54,487 bases of DNA from Phycisphaerales bacterium. GTDB lineage: Bacteria; Planctomycetota; Phycisphaerae; UBA1845. Position numbers and translations under genes: made by a program. This document shows positions 25,474-33,911 of the stretch, piece after piece; position 1 is the stretch's first letter; the number at the start of each line of letters is the position of its first letter. Below the pieces are notes generated by a model that saw nothing but the letters and a program-made list of their open reading frames with translations, did no database searches and was not told the origin of the DNA. The stretch is from the NCBI GenBank assembly GCA_020353195.1, contig CP070691.1, positions 574,067 through 628,553 on the forward strand. The letters are read 5' to 3'.

Positions 25474-25513
25474 CCTGCCTGGGGCTTGAACTTCCTTGTG
25501 ACGAGAGCGGCGC

Positions 25514-26755
25514 ATGTCTGACCGACGCGTAGTCGTGACGGGCATGGGGGTGGTTACGCCCCTCGGATGCACCGTTGAGACGTTCTGGGACAACCTGATC
25601 GCGTGCAAGAGCGGGATCACACCGGTCGACACGTTCGACTGTTCGCAGTTTGACGTGCGCATCGGCGGTGCGTGCAGCGACTTCGACCCCACAATCGTCA
25701 TCGACCCCAAGGCGGCGCGGCGCATGGACCGCTTCAGCCAGATGGCGCTGCTGGCAGCCCACGAGGCGGTCCGCCAGAGCGGGATCGATTTCAACCGGGT
25801 GGACGCCCCGCGCGTGGGCTGCATCATCGGCTCCGGCATCGGGGGCATCAAGGAACTGGAAGACCAGTACGCCCGCCTGCTGCAGAAAGGACCCGGCAAG
25901 GTCTCCGCGTTCACGATTCCCAAGCTGATGGTCAACGCGGCGGCCGGCAATCTCTCCATCGCATTCGGCGCCAAGGGGCCAAGCCAGGCCGTCTCCACCG
26001 CCTGTGCCTCCGCCTCGAACGCGGTGGGCGACGCCATGGAGATGATCCGCCGCAATCAAGCTGACGTCATACTGGCAGGCGGATCGGAGGCCGCCCTGAC
26101 CCCGTTGGGACTGTCCGCCTTCGCCGCCATGAAGGCCCTCAGCACCCGCAACGACGATCCAGCCGCGGCCTCGCGCCCGTTTGACAGGGGGCGCGACGGG
26201 TTCGTCCTCAGTGAGGGCGCGGGGGTGTTCGTTCTTGAAGAGCTGAGCCACGCCGAGAAACGCGGCGCCCTGATCCTGGCCGAGGTCGCCGGATTCGGCA
26301 GCAGCGCCGACGCTGAGCACCTCACCCAACCCCACGAAGACGGCGAGGGGGCCATCCAGGCCATGCAGGCCGCCATCAAGGACGCCCACCTCTCGCCGCA
26401 GGACATCGACTACATCAACGCCCACGGCACCGCCACCCCACTCGGCGACGTGGCCGAGGCCTGTGCCATCAACCGCGTCTTCGGGCCGGCCGCCGACAGA
26501 ATCGCCGTGAGCAGCACGAAGAGCTCGATCGGGCATCTGCTTGGCGCCAGCGGCGCTGTGGAACTGGTCGCCAGCATCATGGCGATCCGAGGCTCCGTAG
26601 CTCCGCCGACGATCAACCTCGATGACCCCGACGAGCGGTGCGCGGTGCGTCATGTGGCCAACCGCCCCCAGGATATGCGAATCACCAGGGTCATCAGCAA
26701 CTCTTTCGGCTTCGGCGGCCACAACGCCTGTATCGTGGTCTCCAAGTTCCCGTAA
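25514..26755 (+). CDS. fabF: Beta-ketoacyl-ACP synthase II
   Basis: This 413-residue elongating condensing enzyme has Cys164 (STACASASNA), His304 (INAHGTATPLGD) and His341 (GHLLGASGAVE), the full Cys-His-His triad. The C-terminal NSFGFGGHNA is present. FabF extends acyl-ACP by two carbons. It is 40 bases behind acpP, the classical acpP-fabF pair. Confidence 0.98.
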   Translation: MSDRRVVVTGMGVVTPLGCTVETFWDNLIACKSGITPVDTFDCSQFDVRIGGACSDFDPTIVIDPKAARRMDRFSQMALLAAHEAVRQSGIDFNRVDAPRVGCIIGSGIGGIKELEDQYARLLQKGPGKVSAFTIPKLMVNAAAGNLSIAFGAKGPSQAVSTACASASNAVGDAMEMIRRNQADVILAGGSEAALTPLGLSAFAAMKALSTRNDDPAAASRPFDRGRDGFVLSEGAGVFVLEELSHAEKRGALILAEVAGFGSSADAEHLTQPHEDGEGAIQAMQAAIKDAHLSPQDIDYINAHGTATPLGDVAEACAINRVFGPAADRIAVSSTKSSIGHLLGASGAVELVASIMAIRGSVAPPTINLDDPDERCAVRHVANRPQDMRITRVISNSFGFGGHNACIVVSKFP

Positions 26756-26850
26756 CATCTCAAGTTACGCCCACTGAGACGTCGATACACAAGGGACAAC
26801 GCCCGCGGCACGCGGGGCCTTGGGCGGTACGCCCGGAGACAGCCTGCAGG

Positions 26851-27285
26851 ATGATCAGCCAAGCCGACATCGATGCCTTGCTCGCCTCAGCCGGTGACCT
26901 GGCTCAGGCCATCGAAGACGGCGGCAGCAGCGATGGCGTCGCAACCGGCCCGCCCGAACCGAGCCCCACCTCCCCGCCAGGCGCCCCAGACATGGAACAG
27001 CCGGCCACGGTTGAGCACCCGCCCGAGGTCGCCCGCATCATGCGGATGAAGGTGCCGGTGATCGTGACCCTGGTCGAGCGGGATCTGACCCTCTCCGGGA
27101 TCCTGGCCTGGACGGCAGGCTCCATCATCGAATTCGATACTCCGTCGAATTCGGAACTTCATCTCGTCATCGCGAACAAGGAGATCGGGCGCGGCCACGC
27201 GGTGAAGGTCGGAGAGAACTTCGGCCTGCGGATCAACCGGATCAACAATCTGACCGACCGTATCCACGCGATGGGCGGCGGGTAG
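26851..27285 (+). CDS. FliN-like flagellar motor switch protein with a FliM-type N-terminal motif
   Basis: The protein has 144 residues from ATG 26851. The C-terminal SpoA (FliM/FliN C-ring) domain covers about 68-140 with PVIVTLVERDLTLSGILAWT and a GHAVKVGENFGLRI end. Residues 2-11 (ISQADIDALL) match the conserved N-terminal peptide of FliM that binds phosphorylated CheY (LSQxEIDALL). A Pro/Ser-rich linker joins the two. FliN forms the bottom of the flagellar switch ring. The gene stands alone, 95 bases after fabF, with no other flagellar gene in the window. Confidence 0.8.
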   Translation: MISQADIDALLASAGDLAQAIEDGGSSDGVATGPPEPSPTSPPGAPDMEQPATVEHPPEVARIMRMKVPVIVTLVERDLTLSGILAWTAGSIIEFDTPSNSELHLVIANKEIGRGHAVKVGENFGLRINRINNLTDRIHAMGGG

Positions 27286-27331
27286 AGGACCCAGGAAGGT
27301 CGGGCAAACGCGGACGCAGCCGCAATCCGCA

Positions 27332-28558
27332 TTACTCCTTCTCTTCCAGCAGGTTACGCGCCATGGCCAGGGCCGCCTCGCGGTCGCTGATCCGGTCGTT
27401 CAACTGGGCCCGATACACCTGCGCGAGGATCTTCCCGTACTGCGGGCCCGCGGGCACGTTCAGGGCCACCAGGTCCTCTCCCGTCAGCAGGGGAGGGGGG
27501 CTGAGCTGCGAGGGAACGATGCGCCTCGCGCGGTCCAGCAGATGCGCGTGAGGCTCGGGCGAGAGGCCCTGCGAGTCCAGGTCCGCCCGCAGCAGGGCGG
27601 TCAGATCAGCGAATCGCGGATCCGCCGCCAGGAGCTTGATGTCGGCCAACTCCAGGTCAGCCGACGCCGTCACGCGCGGCAACTGCGCCAGCAGCCATTC
27701 GACGGCGGCGGCATGGGCCGAGCTGCACCGCAATCGGGTGCAAACCCGGCGTGCGTCCGGCGGCGCCTCGGCCCGCAGCAGGGCGGCCAGCGCCAGTGGA
27801 AACGACGCCGTTTCCGGCAGGGCGTCTAAGCGCCGGGCGCCTGCATCCGCTTGGGCGTCGGTCCAGGTCAGTCCCTCCGCCAGATGCGCCGAGAGCCCCG
27901 CCCGGCGGAGCAGCTCCCAGCCGCGGCGCCGGTTCACGTCAGTCAAAATCTGCTCGATTTCCATGCGTACCCGCTCGGCGCTGATGGTTCGAATTCCGGG
28001 CGCGTTACGCCGAATAGCCTCGTGAGTCCGCTCCTCGATCTTGAACTCGAACCGCGCTGCGAATCGTACGGCCCGGAGCATGCGCAGGTGGTCCTCGTCA
28101 AACCGCCGGTCAGCTTCGCCAATGGCGCGAATCAGGCCCGCATCCAGGTCCGCCCGTCCGCCGACGTAGTCGATCACGTTGTCGGCGACCGGATCGTAGA
28201 ACATCCCGTTGATCGTGAAGTCGCGGCGCTGCGCGTCGGCTTCCGCCGTGCTGAACACAACCTTGCGAGGGCGGCGATGGTCGGCGTAGTCACTTTCCGT
28301 GCGAAAGGTGGCGACCTCCAGTTCGCAATCTGCCACCCGCACCATAACGACTCCGAACTTGGCCCCGACCTTCCGGGTTCGTCGGAACAGGCGCACAACG
28401 CGGGCGGGCGGGGCGTCGGTGGCGATATCGATGTCCTTGGGCGAGCGTCCCATGAGCATGTCGCGTACGCACCCTCCGGCGAACAACGCGACGTGGCCCG
28501 CCTTGCGCAGGACGGATGCGATCTGCTCCGCCGCTCGTCGCTGAGGTGTCTGTTGCAC
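27332..28558 (-). CDS. CCA tRNA nucleotidyltransferase / poly(A) polymerase family protein
   Basis: The protein has 408 residues from GTG 28558, which is eight bases after GGGAGG. Class II nucleotidyltransferase motifs are intact: GGCVRDMLMGRSPKDIDIAT (motif A, catalytic DxD), RRDFTINGMFYDP (motif B) and RFDEDHLRMLRAVRFAARF (motif D). The enzyme adds or repairs the CCA end of tRNAs, or adds A tails; the two cannot be told apart here. The tRNA in this window has no encoded CCA, so such an activity is needed. It is 105 bases downstream of rsmD on the same strand. Confidence 0.93.
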   Translation of the reverse strand: MQQTPQRRAAEQIASVLRKAGHVALFAGGCVRDMLMGRSPKDIDIATDAPPARVVRLFRRTRKVGAKFGVVMVRVADCELEVATFRTESDYADHRRPRKVVFSTAEADAQRRDFTINGMFYDPVADNVIDYVGGRADLDAGLIRAIGEADRRFDEDHLRMLRAVRFAARFEFKIEERTHEAIRRNAPGIRTISAERVRMEIEQILTDVNRRRGWELLRRAGLSAHLAEGLTWTDAQADAGARRLDALPETASFPLALAALLRAEAPPDARRVCTRLRCSSAHAAAVEWLLAQLPRVTASADLELADIKLLAADPRFADLTALLRADLDSQGLSPEPHAHLLDRARRIVPSQLSPPPLLTGEDLVALNVPAGPQYGKILAQVYRAQLNDRISDREAALAMARNLLEEKE

Positions 28559-28663
28559 GATCAGAACCTCCCACTGGCATCGCCCGACTCGACATCCAGG
28601 CCGCCGGGGGGCGCGCCTTCCGGCACGTCGCTGACCGGCCGGCAAGCCGGCCCGACAGTTGCC

Positions 28664-29275
28664 TCAGCACCTGCGGAAGAAGGTCAGCGCGTTGATTCCG
28701 TAGCAGCGGGCGTCAAACCGCCGCCATCCCGCCGGCTCGTCAACGTCGTAGGCGGCGCACTTCTCATGATGCAGCAGGGCGATGGCGTCGGCCGCGATCC
28801 GATCGCTGGCCGCCGCACGCGCCAGAAACCGGCCGACCTTACCCGCCGCCGACGCATCCCGAGAATCGCGGAACGGCGGGTCGACCAACAACAGCTTGAC
28901 GAGATGCTCTCGGGCCACGCAATGCCATGGAGCCTGCCACGCGTCGACCGGCATGATGCGGGCGTCCGCGCCGGCGTCAAGGGCCTGCACATTCGCCCGG
29001 AGCACCGCGAGAACGTGAGGATGCCGCTCGAAGAAATAACACACCGCCGCCCCCCTGGACATCGCCTCCAGACCCAGTGCGCCCGATCCGGCGAAAACGT
29101 CCGCCACCGGGACCGGCGGCAGCGAACCGGGCTCGGTCAACAGCGAGCCGAGGATGTCGAACACCGCCTCCTTCACCCGGTCGGGCATGGGACGCGTCTG
29201 CTCACCGGACGGACGCAGCAGCGCGCGTGATCGCCACCGTCCCGCAATGATTCGCATAGGGCGCGCCGAGGACAT
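28664..29275 (-). CDS. rsmD: 16S rRNA (guanine-966 N2)-methyltransferase RsmD
   Basis: This 203-residue protein has MRIIAGRWRSR at the start, RPMPDRVKEAVFDIL (family RPTxDRVREAxFNxL), the SAM-binding DVFAGSGALGLEA (59-71) and the catalytic DPPF at 132-135, where most relatives have DPPY. It methylates G966 of 16S rRNA. The ATG at 29275 has GGAGAG eight bases upstream; an ATG at 29257 is the alternative. It is divergent from the cysteine-cluster gene. Confidence 0.93.
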   Translation of the reverse strand: MSSARPMRIIAGRWRSRALLRPSGEQTRPMPDRVKEAVFDILGSLLTEPGSLPPVPVADVFAGSGALGLEAMSRGAAVCYFFERHPHVLAVLRANVQALDAGADARIMPVDAWQAPWHCVAREHLVKLLLVDPPFRDSRDASAAGKVGRFLARAAASDRIAADAIALLHHEKCAAYDVDEPAGWRRFDARCYGINALTFFRRC

Positions 29276-29359
29276 TTACGCGGCTCTCCGTTGCTCATCG
29301 ATGACGGCCTCCCTATAATCCACGCAGGGGAACGCATTGGCAAGAACGTGAGAAGAAAC

Positions 29360-29776
29360 ATGGGATCGGTTTGTTGCGAGCATTGCACCGCTGCCTGCTG
29401 TCACTACATCGCGCTTCCGATTGACAGACCCGAATCGAGGCGCGATTTCGACGACATCCGGTGGTACCTCATGCACAAGGGCATCACGGTCTTCGTCGAA
29501 GACGACGACTGGTACGTGCAGATCCCCGCAAAGTGCGGCGGCCTCCTTCCGGACAACCGGTGCCGCGTGTACGAGACCCGTCCGAAAATCTGCCGCGAAT
29601 ACAAGGCCGGCGACTGCGACTACGCCGGCGGCAGCTACGGATACGACGAACTCTTCCAGTGCGAAGAGGATATCCTGGCCTACGTCAAGCAGCGGCAGGC
29701 GAACAAGAACGGGAACAAGACCAAGAAACCCAGGAAGGCGAGAAGGGCTCATCATGGGCGGCGTGGAGCATCCTGA
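29360..29776 (+). CDS. YkgJ-family cysteine cluster protein
   Basis: The protein has 138 residues from ATG 29360. Its N-terminus is CCEHCTAACC, and the conserved second half is CxxLxxDNRCRVYETRPKICREY, the signature of the YkgJ/CxxCxxCC zinc- or iron-binding family. The exact role of this family is unknown. The Lys-rich tail (NGNKTKKPRKARRAHHGRR) overlaps the next gene by 23 bases. Confidence 0.85.
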   Translation: MGSVCCEHCTAACCHYIALPIDRPESRRDFDDIRWYLMHKGITVFVEDDDWYVQIPAKCGGLLPDNRCRVYETRPKICREYKAGDCDYAGGSYGYDELFQCEEDILAYVKQRQANKNGNKTKKPRKARRAHHGRRGAS

Positions 29777-30563
29777 CTCAACGGCCGGAACACGCCGGGG
29801 ATCCGTGGTCACCCGCCCGCGCGCGGGGGCAATGCTGGCGGTCGTTGCCCTGCTCGCCGGCAACGGCGGCTGCTTCAGCGGATCGCTGGCCAGCAGCACC
29901 GGGCCGAGGGTACGCGGGCCCTGGTCGGTGGCCGACGAGCAATACGCCCACCGTGGCGAGGAGGTGCTTTTCGACTTCGTCATCTCCAAACCGCTCGCCA
30001 AGCGCCCCCTCGACCCGACGGGGATCGCCGACTACTGCGTGCTCCAGATCGACGACACCCGCTTCGTGGCCCAGCCGGATCTCGACGGTCATTTCCGCTT
30101 CGCCCATACGCTGCGATCCGGGACACCCGACACGGTCATAAAGGCCTCGGCAACCGCCTACCGGACGATGGGCCGACCGGACCTGCCCCTGACCGGTGCA
30201 CAGTTGGGCGAGCCCGCCGGCCCGGTCGACGAACCTGACGAGAAGGTGGCCGCCGATTCGGTGCGCCTGGTCCTCTATCAGGCCCGAATCGTCCTGGAGT
30301 TGCAGGAGACCCCGAGTCGCCTCGATTTCGCCAGCGGGCGGATGCAGATTCGCAAGGCCGACGGCACGACGACGTCCGTCTACGGGGATCAGCCGGACCG
30401 ACCCGGATTCAGGGCCGCCGGCCCCGCCGACGGGCGGTATACCATCACGTACGAACCCCGGGCCGAGGAACTCAATCCGATCGGCACGACTGAGATCGAG
30501 TTCACCGTGTACGACCAGACAGGCCGCTGCCACGAGGTCACCGCCACGCTCGATACCCCCTGA
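29754..30563 (+). CDS. Lipoprotein of unknown function
   Basis: The protein has 269 residues from ATG 29754, inside the end of the preceding gene. It has a lipoprotein signal with Cys40 (LLAGNGGC). The body is beta-rich, with YAHRGEEVLFDFVISKPL and a C-terminal YTITYEPRAEELNPIGT followed by IEFTVYDQTGRCHEVTATL. It reads like one or two immunoglobulin-like sandwich domains. No catalytic motif is seen. Overlap with the YkgJ-like gene suggests translational coupling. Confidence 0.7.
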   Translation: MGGVEHPDSTAGTRRGSVVTRPRAGAMLAVVALLAGNGGCFSGSLASSTGPRVRGPWSVADEQYAHRGEEVLFDFVISKPLAKRPLDPTGIADYCVLQIDDTRFVAQPDLDGHFRFAHTLRSGTPDTVIKASATAYRTMGRPDLPLTGAQLGEPAGPVDEPDEKVAADSVRLVLYQARIVLELQETPSRLDFASGRMQIRKADGTTTSVYGDQPDRPGFRAAGPADGRYTITYEPRAEELNPIGTTEIEFTVYDQTGRCHEVTATLDTP

Positions 30564-30742
30564 ACCGGCCACACCCGATCTGACGCGCGGAAAAGCCGAC
30601 GCGTCAGCTCACGCGAAACTCAAATGTCGATGCTCCCGGCGACCGCCACCGATTCCAGCGTTTGGCGTGCTATCCTCCCCGCCGACCCGACCGCACAAAC
30701 TCCCGCCTTCATCCCCGCCTCGCGCCCCGGTACAATTGCGCC

Positions 30743-31249
30743 ATGACCCGGCGGCATATCCACTACGAAACCGCGTTCGAGGATTATCTGCGGTCGCAGG
30801 GGATTCCCTACGTGCCGGTCGACGAGCACAAGAAAGTGATTTTCGCCGGGGCGCGGGTCAAATCGTTCGATTTCCTCGTCTACCGGGACCGAGGGCAGAA
30901 ATGGCTCGTGGACGTCAAGGGCCGCAAGTACCCTTACGACACGCAATCGAGCAAGCGGTATTGGGAGAACTGGATCACGCGGGCGGACATCGAGGGGCTG
31001 GCCAGTTGGCAGGATGTGTTCGGCGACGGTTTCCAGGCCGTTCTCGTGTTCGCGTACTGGCTGATCGGCGATGACGAGCGCCTGCCCACGCCGCACGTCC
31101 ACACGTACGGCGGCCAGCGGTACGCATTCCTGTGCATTCCACTTGACGCGTATCGAAGCCATTGTCGCCCCCGATCGCCCAGGTGGGACACGGTGGCCCT
31201 GCCCACCGCCACCTTCCGACGATTGGCGAAGCCCATTCAGCAATCCTGA
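30743..31249 (+). CDS. Putative PD-(D/E)XK-fold protein with HYE motif
   Basis: The protein has 168 residues from ATG 30743. Residues 7-16 read HYETAFEDYL, followed by a conserved-looking VDEHKK. A nuclease-like core follows: SFDFLVY (Asp43) and WLVDVKGRKYPYD with Asp57-x-Lys59. Glu13 in the first helix, Asp43 and D57-x-K59 match the arrangement of PD-(D/E)XK nucleases. An aromatic tail follows (WENWITRADIEGLASWQ). I infer a standalone nuclease fold, not a known restriction enzyme: no methyltransferase or specificity gene is near. Similar sequences seem to occur in planctomycetes as hypothetical proteins, which is memory, not a search. Confidence 0.6.
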   Translation: MTRRHIHYETAFEDYLRSQGIPYVPVDEHKKVIFAGARVKSFDFLVYRDRGQKWLVDVKGRKYPYDTQSSKRYWENWITRADIEGLASWQDVFGDGFQAVLVFAYWLIGDDERLPTPHVHTYGGQRYAFLCIPLDAYRSHCRPRSPRWDTVALPTATFRRLAKPIQQS

Positions 31250-31280
31250 CGACAAGAATCTCGAATCTCGACAACAACGG

Positions 31281-31308
31281 TTTACCCGCGAATCGACCGG
31301 CTTATAAT
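31281..31308 (+). promoter_or_regulatory. Promoter of the small membrane protein gene at 31361
   Basis: TTTACC (31281-31286), a 16-base spacer and a perfect TATAAT (31303-31308). The leader is about 45 bases and contains AGGAAGAG directly before GTG 31361. Confidence 0.5.
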
Positions 31309-31360
31309 ACGCCGGGGGACAGGACTGGCCGCGTCCCAAAGTAAGCGTCAGGAAGAGAAC

Positions 31361-31600
31361 GTGAAAGACACAAGCGGCGGCAAAGCGAGTTCACCCCGGC
31401 GGCGCCGGGCCCGATGCTGGTGGGCGCCGATCCTGGCAGCCGGGATCGCGTGGACGTGGGTACCGATCGTGCTGGCCCAGCAACCGGTGAAGGAGCCGTC
31501 CCCCAGCAAGCCGGTGTTCCAGTGGCTGTTCGCCATCGGTATGACCCTGCTCTGCTGCGCGATCGCCTTCAAGAACCCGAAGCGCTCGCACATGGGCTAG
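31361..31600 (+). CDS. Small membrane protein with two hydrophobic segments
   Basis: The protein has 79 residues from GTG 31361. The N-terminus is basic (SSPRRRRARCWW), a first hydrophobic segment covers about 21-39 (WAPILAAGIAWTWVPIVLAQ), a short Pro-rich loop follows, then a second segment at about 53-69 (FQWLFAIGMTLLCCAIAF), ending KNPKRSHMG. The first segment ends in VLAQQ and could instead be a signal peptide. No family recognised. Confidence 0.6.
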   Translation: MKDTSGGKASSPRRRRARCWWAPILAAGIAWTWVPIVLAQQPVKEPSPSKPVFQWLFAIGMTLLCCAIAFKNPKRSHMG

Positions 31601-31661
31601 TGCCGAGCTTCATGAACAGCGCGATGATGCCAGATAGCGCGCCAGGCGCACGGACGCATTT

Positions 31662-31684
31662 CACCGGCGGCTGAACCGCCGGTG
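31662..31684. repeat. Strong 9-bp hairpin between small membrane genes
   Basis: CACCGGCGG (31662-31670), loop CTGAA, CCGCCGGTG (31676-31684): a perfect stem with no T run after it on either strand. It could be a processing or stabilising structure between the genes at 31361 and 31801. Confidence 0.4.
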
Positions 31685-31800
31685 ACCGCGGGAACGCAAG
31701 CCGCTCGCGACACAATGGCCATCTTCGCGCTCGCGAGAGGCGGAAGTAGCGAACCGTGGGGCGATCAGCCCCTTGTTGCCCGGGGTCAAGGAGAGTAGCC

Positions 31801-32091
31801 ATGATATCCAAACGTGCCATCGTGGTGGCCCTCGTAGGAGTGAATCTGTTCCTGCTCGCGGTGCTGCTGTTCAGCAGCATGTCGCCCCCGGCGGCTCTCG
31901 CACAGGCCGCAGGCCGCCCCGGCGATTTCGTCCTGACCACCTGCCAGGTCCACCAGAACTTCGATGCTCTCTTCATCATTGACGGACCGGGACGGATGCT
32001 GCACTGCTTCGTCCCCACCCCGAACCGCAGCGGGACTCTCGTCTACGTGACCACGCGGAACCTGGCCAACGATTTCCGGCCCGCCCGTTGA
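31801..32091 (+). CDS. Small single-pass exported protein, first of a related pair
   Basis: The protein has 96 residues from ATG 31801, 9 bases after AAGGAG. A hydrophobic segment covers about 7-26 (VVALVGVNLFLLAVLLFSSM). The outer part has GDFVLTTC, then a strand like ALFIIDGPGRMLHCFVP. The following gene has the same order: a hydrophobic anchor, GDYVMGVG, then MLYVIDSTVNGMNVYLYD. The two look like distant paralogues with a single propeller-blade-like beta motif. Function unknown. Confidence 0.65.
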   Translation: MISKRAIVVALVGVNLFLLAVLLFSSMSPPAALAQAAGRPGDFVLTTCQVHQNFDALFIIDGPGRMLHCFVPTPNRSGTLVYVTTRNLANDFRPAR

Positions 32092-32113
32092 CGGCCCTAG
32101 CGAGGAACGAACC

Positions 32114-32437
32114 ATGGACTCCAAAAACTTAACCATCGGAATCCTCAGCACGACCGCCGTGATTCTCCTGGTCGGCCTGATCGTCATCCACAGCCGGCCG
32201 CAACCCGTCTACGCCTCGGGCGTCGGCGTGCAAGCGGGCGACTACGTGATGGGCGTCGGCAGGTTTGACGAGCGCACGGAAATGCTCTACGTCATCGACT
32301 CGACCGTCAACGGCATGAACGTGTATCTGTACGACTTCAAGAGCGGGGTACTGGGGATCTCGGACCAGGTGGATCTCGGCATGCTTCGCGAGAGGGTCCG
32401 CCAGGCGACACCGATCCAGAGGCCGGGCCGCAGGTAG
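32114..32437 (+). CDS. Small single-pass exported protein, second of a related pair
   Basis: The protein has 107 residues from ATG 32114 with a GAGGAACG site. The anchor covers about 7-26 (TIGILSTTAVILLVGLIVIH). The beta part GDYVMGVG ... MLYVIDSTVNGMNVYLYD mirrors the preceding protein. The C-terminus is basic. It lies 22 bases behind its paralogue, so they are one operon, possibly including the 79-residue gene at 31361. Confidence 0.65.
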   Translation: MDSKNLTIGILSTTAVILLVGLIVIHSRPQPVYASGVGVQAGDYVMGVGRFDERTEMLYVIDSTVNGMNVYLYDFKSGVLGISDQVDLGMLRERVRQATPIQRPGRR

Positions 32438-32754
32438 CGGCAAGCCTGAGCACGCGGGACACCCTTCGTCACACCGCCAAAGCCGGCGCTCGTCTCTGCA
32501 CGGCGCCCGGCATCGGCCCCGGGAGCCGCAAACCGGCCCGTTGCGGGCCGTCTCAGCAGGTTTGCCCGGCTGTTCCTCGGGCGGAAACGGACTTCGCTGC
32601 AACGGCCGGGCATTCAAGCCGAACCGAACGCGACCACCCTTTTGCCCAACGCAACGTAACATATATTATCGGACGTCAGATTTCCGGCTCAAAAACGGCC
32701 TTTTCTGCCTGCCCATGACGATAACGGCGACCCTGCATCCGGATCGCATCCGGA
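32438..32754. other. Convergent intergenic region
   Basis: This is a 317-base gap between the small-protein operon and the glycosyltransferase gene, whose 3' ends face each other. I see a tandem 11-base repeat GCATCCGGATC (32735-32745 and 32746-32756, reaching into the glycosyltransferase stop codon) and an AT-rich patch near 32660. No gene and no clear T-tract terminator. Confidence 0.5.
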
Positions 32755-33891
32755 TCAGCCACCTGCCGCCGCGGCGCAGATCGCGTCGTCGAGGTCGGCG
32801 GCGCGGCGCCCGGTGTCATGCAGCCAGCGCGCCTCATGCATCAGTCGGCGCGAACGGACCGGGTCGATGCCGTCCGCGGCGCACCGCGACAACAGCGCCA
32901 ACAGGTGATCCGCATCACGATAAAGACACGCCTGCCGGGCGCCAGGCGGTAGGATCTCCGCGTAGGACAGACGATCGGGCAGGATCGGCCAACAGCCCGC
33001 CAGCAACGCTTCGACGACCGAAATGCCAAAGTTCTCCTGGATTGCGGTGCTGACGATGACGTCCGCGGCGGCCAGCCAGCGCCAGTAGTCGCGGCGGTCC
33101 TCGAGATAGCCGCAGTGGGCAATCTTGTCCTGCAGCCGCTCGCCCGCCCGGCGGAACACGTCCGGACCGTCCCGGAACGACTCACCCACGAGCACAAGCC
33201 GAAACTCGCCGCCCGCGTCGTTGAGCCGAAACAGCGTCTCGAAGAACTCCTCCGGGTTCTTGTCGTACTCCCAGCGGTGGCTCCAGAGAATGGTGATCGG
33301 CCAACGGGCGCGTGGTTCCACGTCGAGCGGCTCCGGCGGAGCCGAGACCGGCGGCCAATGCACCTCGGCCTTGGCGGCGATCGCATCCAGCGAACCGGTC
33401 GGCACGAAATCGGGCATCCGGGTGAGCAACCGCCCTGCCGCCGACAGGAAGCCGTCGCGGTGAAATGCGGAGTTGAACCATACTGCATCGGCGGCCAGGC
33501 AAGACGTGAGGTTCGTGAACCCGAATTGGTAGTCGCGCCGGTCAGCCTCCGAGAGCGGGTATGTGAGCTGGTTTTCGTGGAAATAACACGCAATCGGGAC
33601 ATTGCGATAGGTTTCCGGTAGCAGCGCCCGCAGATCCGCCACGCTCAACATGTCGCTCGTGAGGATCAGGTCGGTATTCATCGCAGGCCGATGTGACAGC
33701 TCGTCCGCAAACCAGATGGCGGCTCCCCGCATCCGCCATTTCCACTTTCTGGCCGGCAGCGTCAGCAGACGAAACTCGTGGCGGCTGTGTGCTTGCAGCG
33801 CGTCAAGGAACGCTCGATGCGAACCGCCGTAATACGGTTCCACGACAAGCACCTTCCGCGCCGACGCCGCGTTCTCATCCGCCGTGCTCAC
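32755..33891 (-). CDS. DUF3524-type glycosyltransferase (tRNA-queuosine mannosyltransferase-like)
   Basis: The protein has 378 residues from GTG 33891. Its N-terminus KVLVVEPYYGGSHRAFLDAL, and then PARKWKWRMRGAAIWFA, are the hallmark of DUF3524, found in the enzyme that mannosylates queuosine in animal tRNA-Asp. The C-terminal half is a GT4-like glycosyltransferase domain: LWSHRWEYDKNPEEFFETL, then ENFGISVVE with the E-x7-E motif. The predicted role is transfer of a sugar from a nucleotide donor. The bacterial acceptor is not known to me, and queuosine-tRNA is the candidate. It is 20 bases downstream of the winged-helix gene. Confidence 0.85.
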   Translation of the reverse strand: MSTADENAASARKVLVVEPYYGGSHRAFLDALQAHSRHEFRLLTLPARKWKWRMRGAAIWFADELSHRPAMNTDLILTSDMLSVADLRALLPETYRNVPIACYFHENQLTYPLSEADRRDYQFGFTNLTSCLAADAVWFNSAFHRDGFLSAAGRLLTRMPDFVPTGSLDAIAAKAEVHWPPVSAPPEPLDVEPRARWPITILWSHRWEYDKNPEEFFETLFRLNDAGGEFRLVLVGESFRDGPDVFRRAGERLQDKIAHCGYLEDRRDYWRWLAAADVIVSTAIQENFGISVVEALLAGCWPILPDRLSYAEILPPGARQACLYRDADHLLALLSRCAADGIDPVRSRRLMHEARWLHDTGRRAADLDDAICAAAAGG

Positions 33892-33911
33892 TTTGACCCC
33901 CGTTCGCCGGC

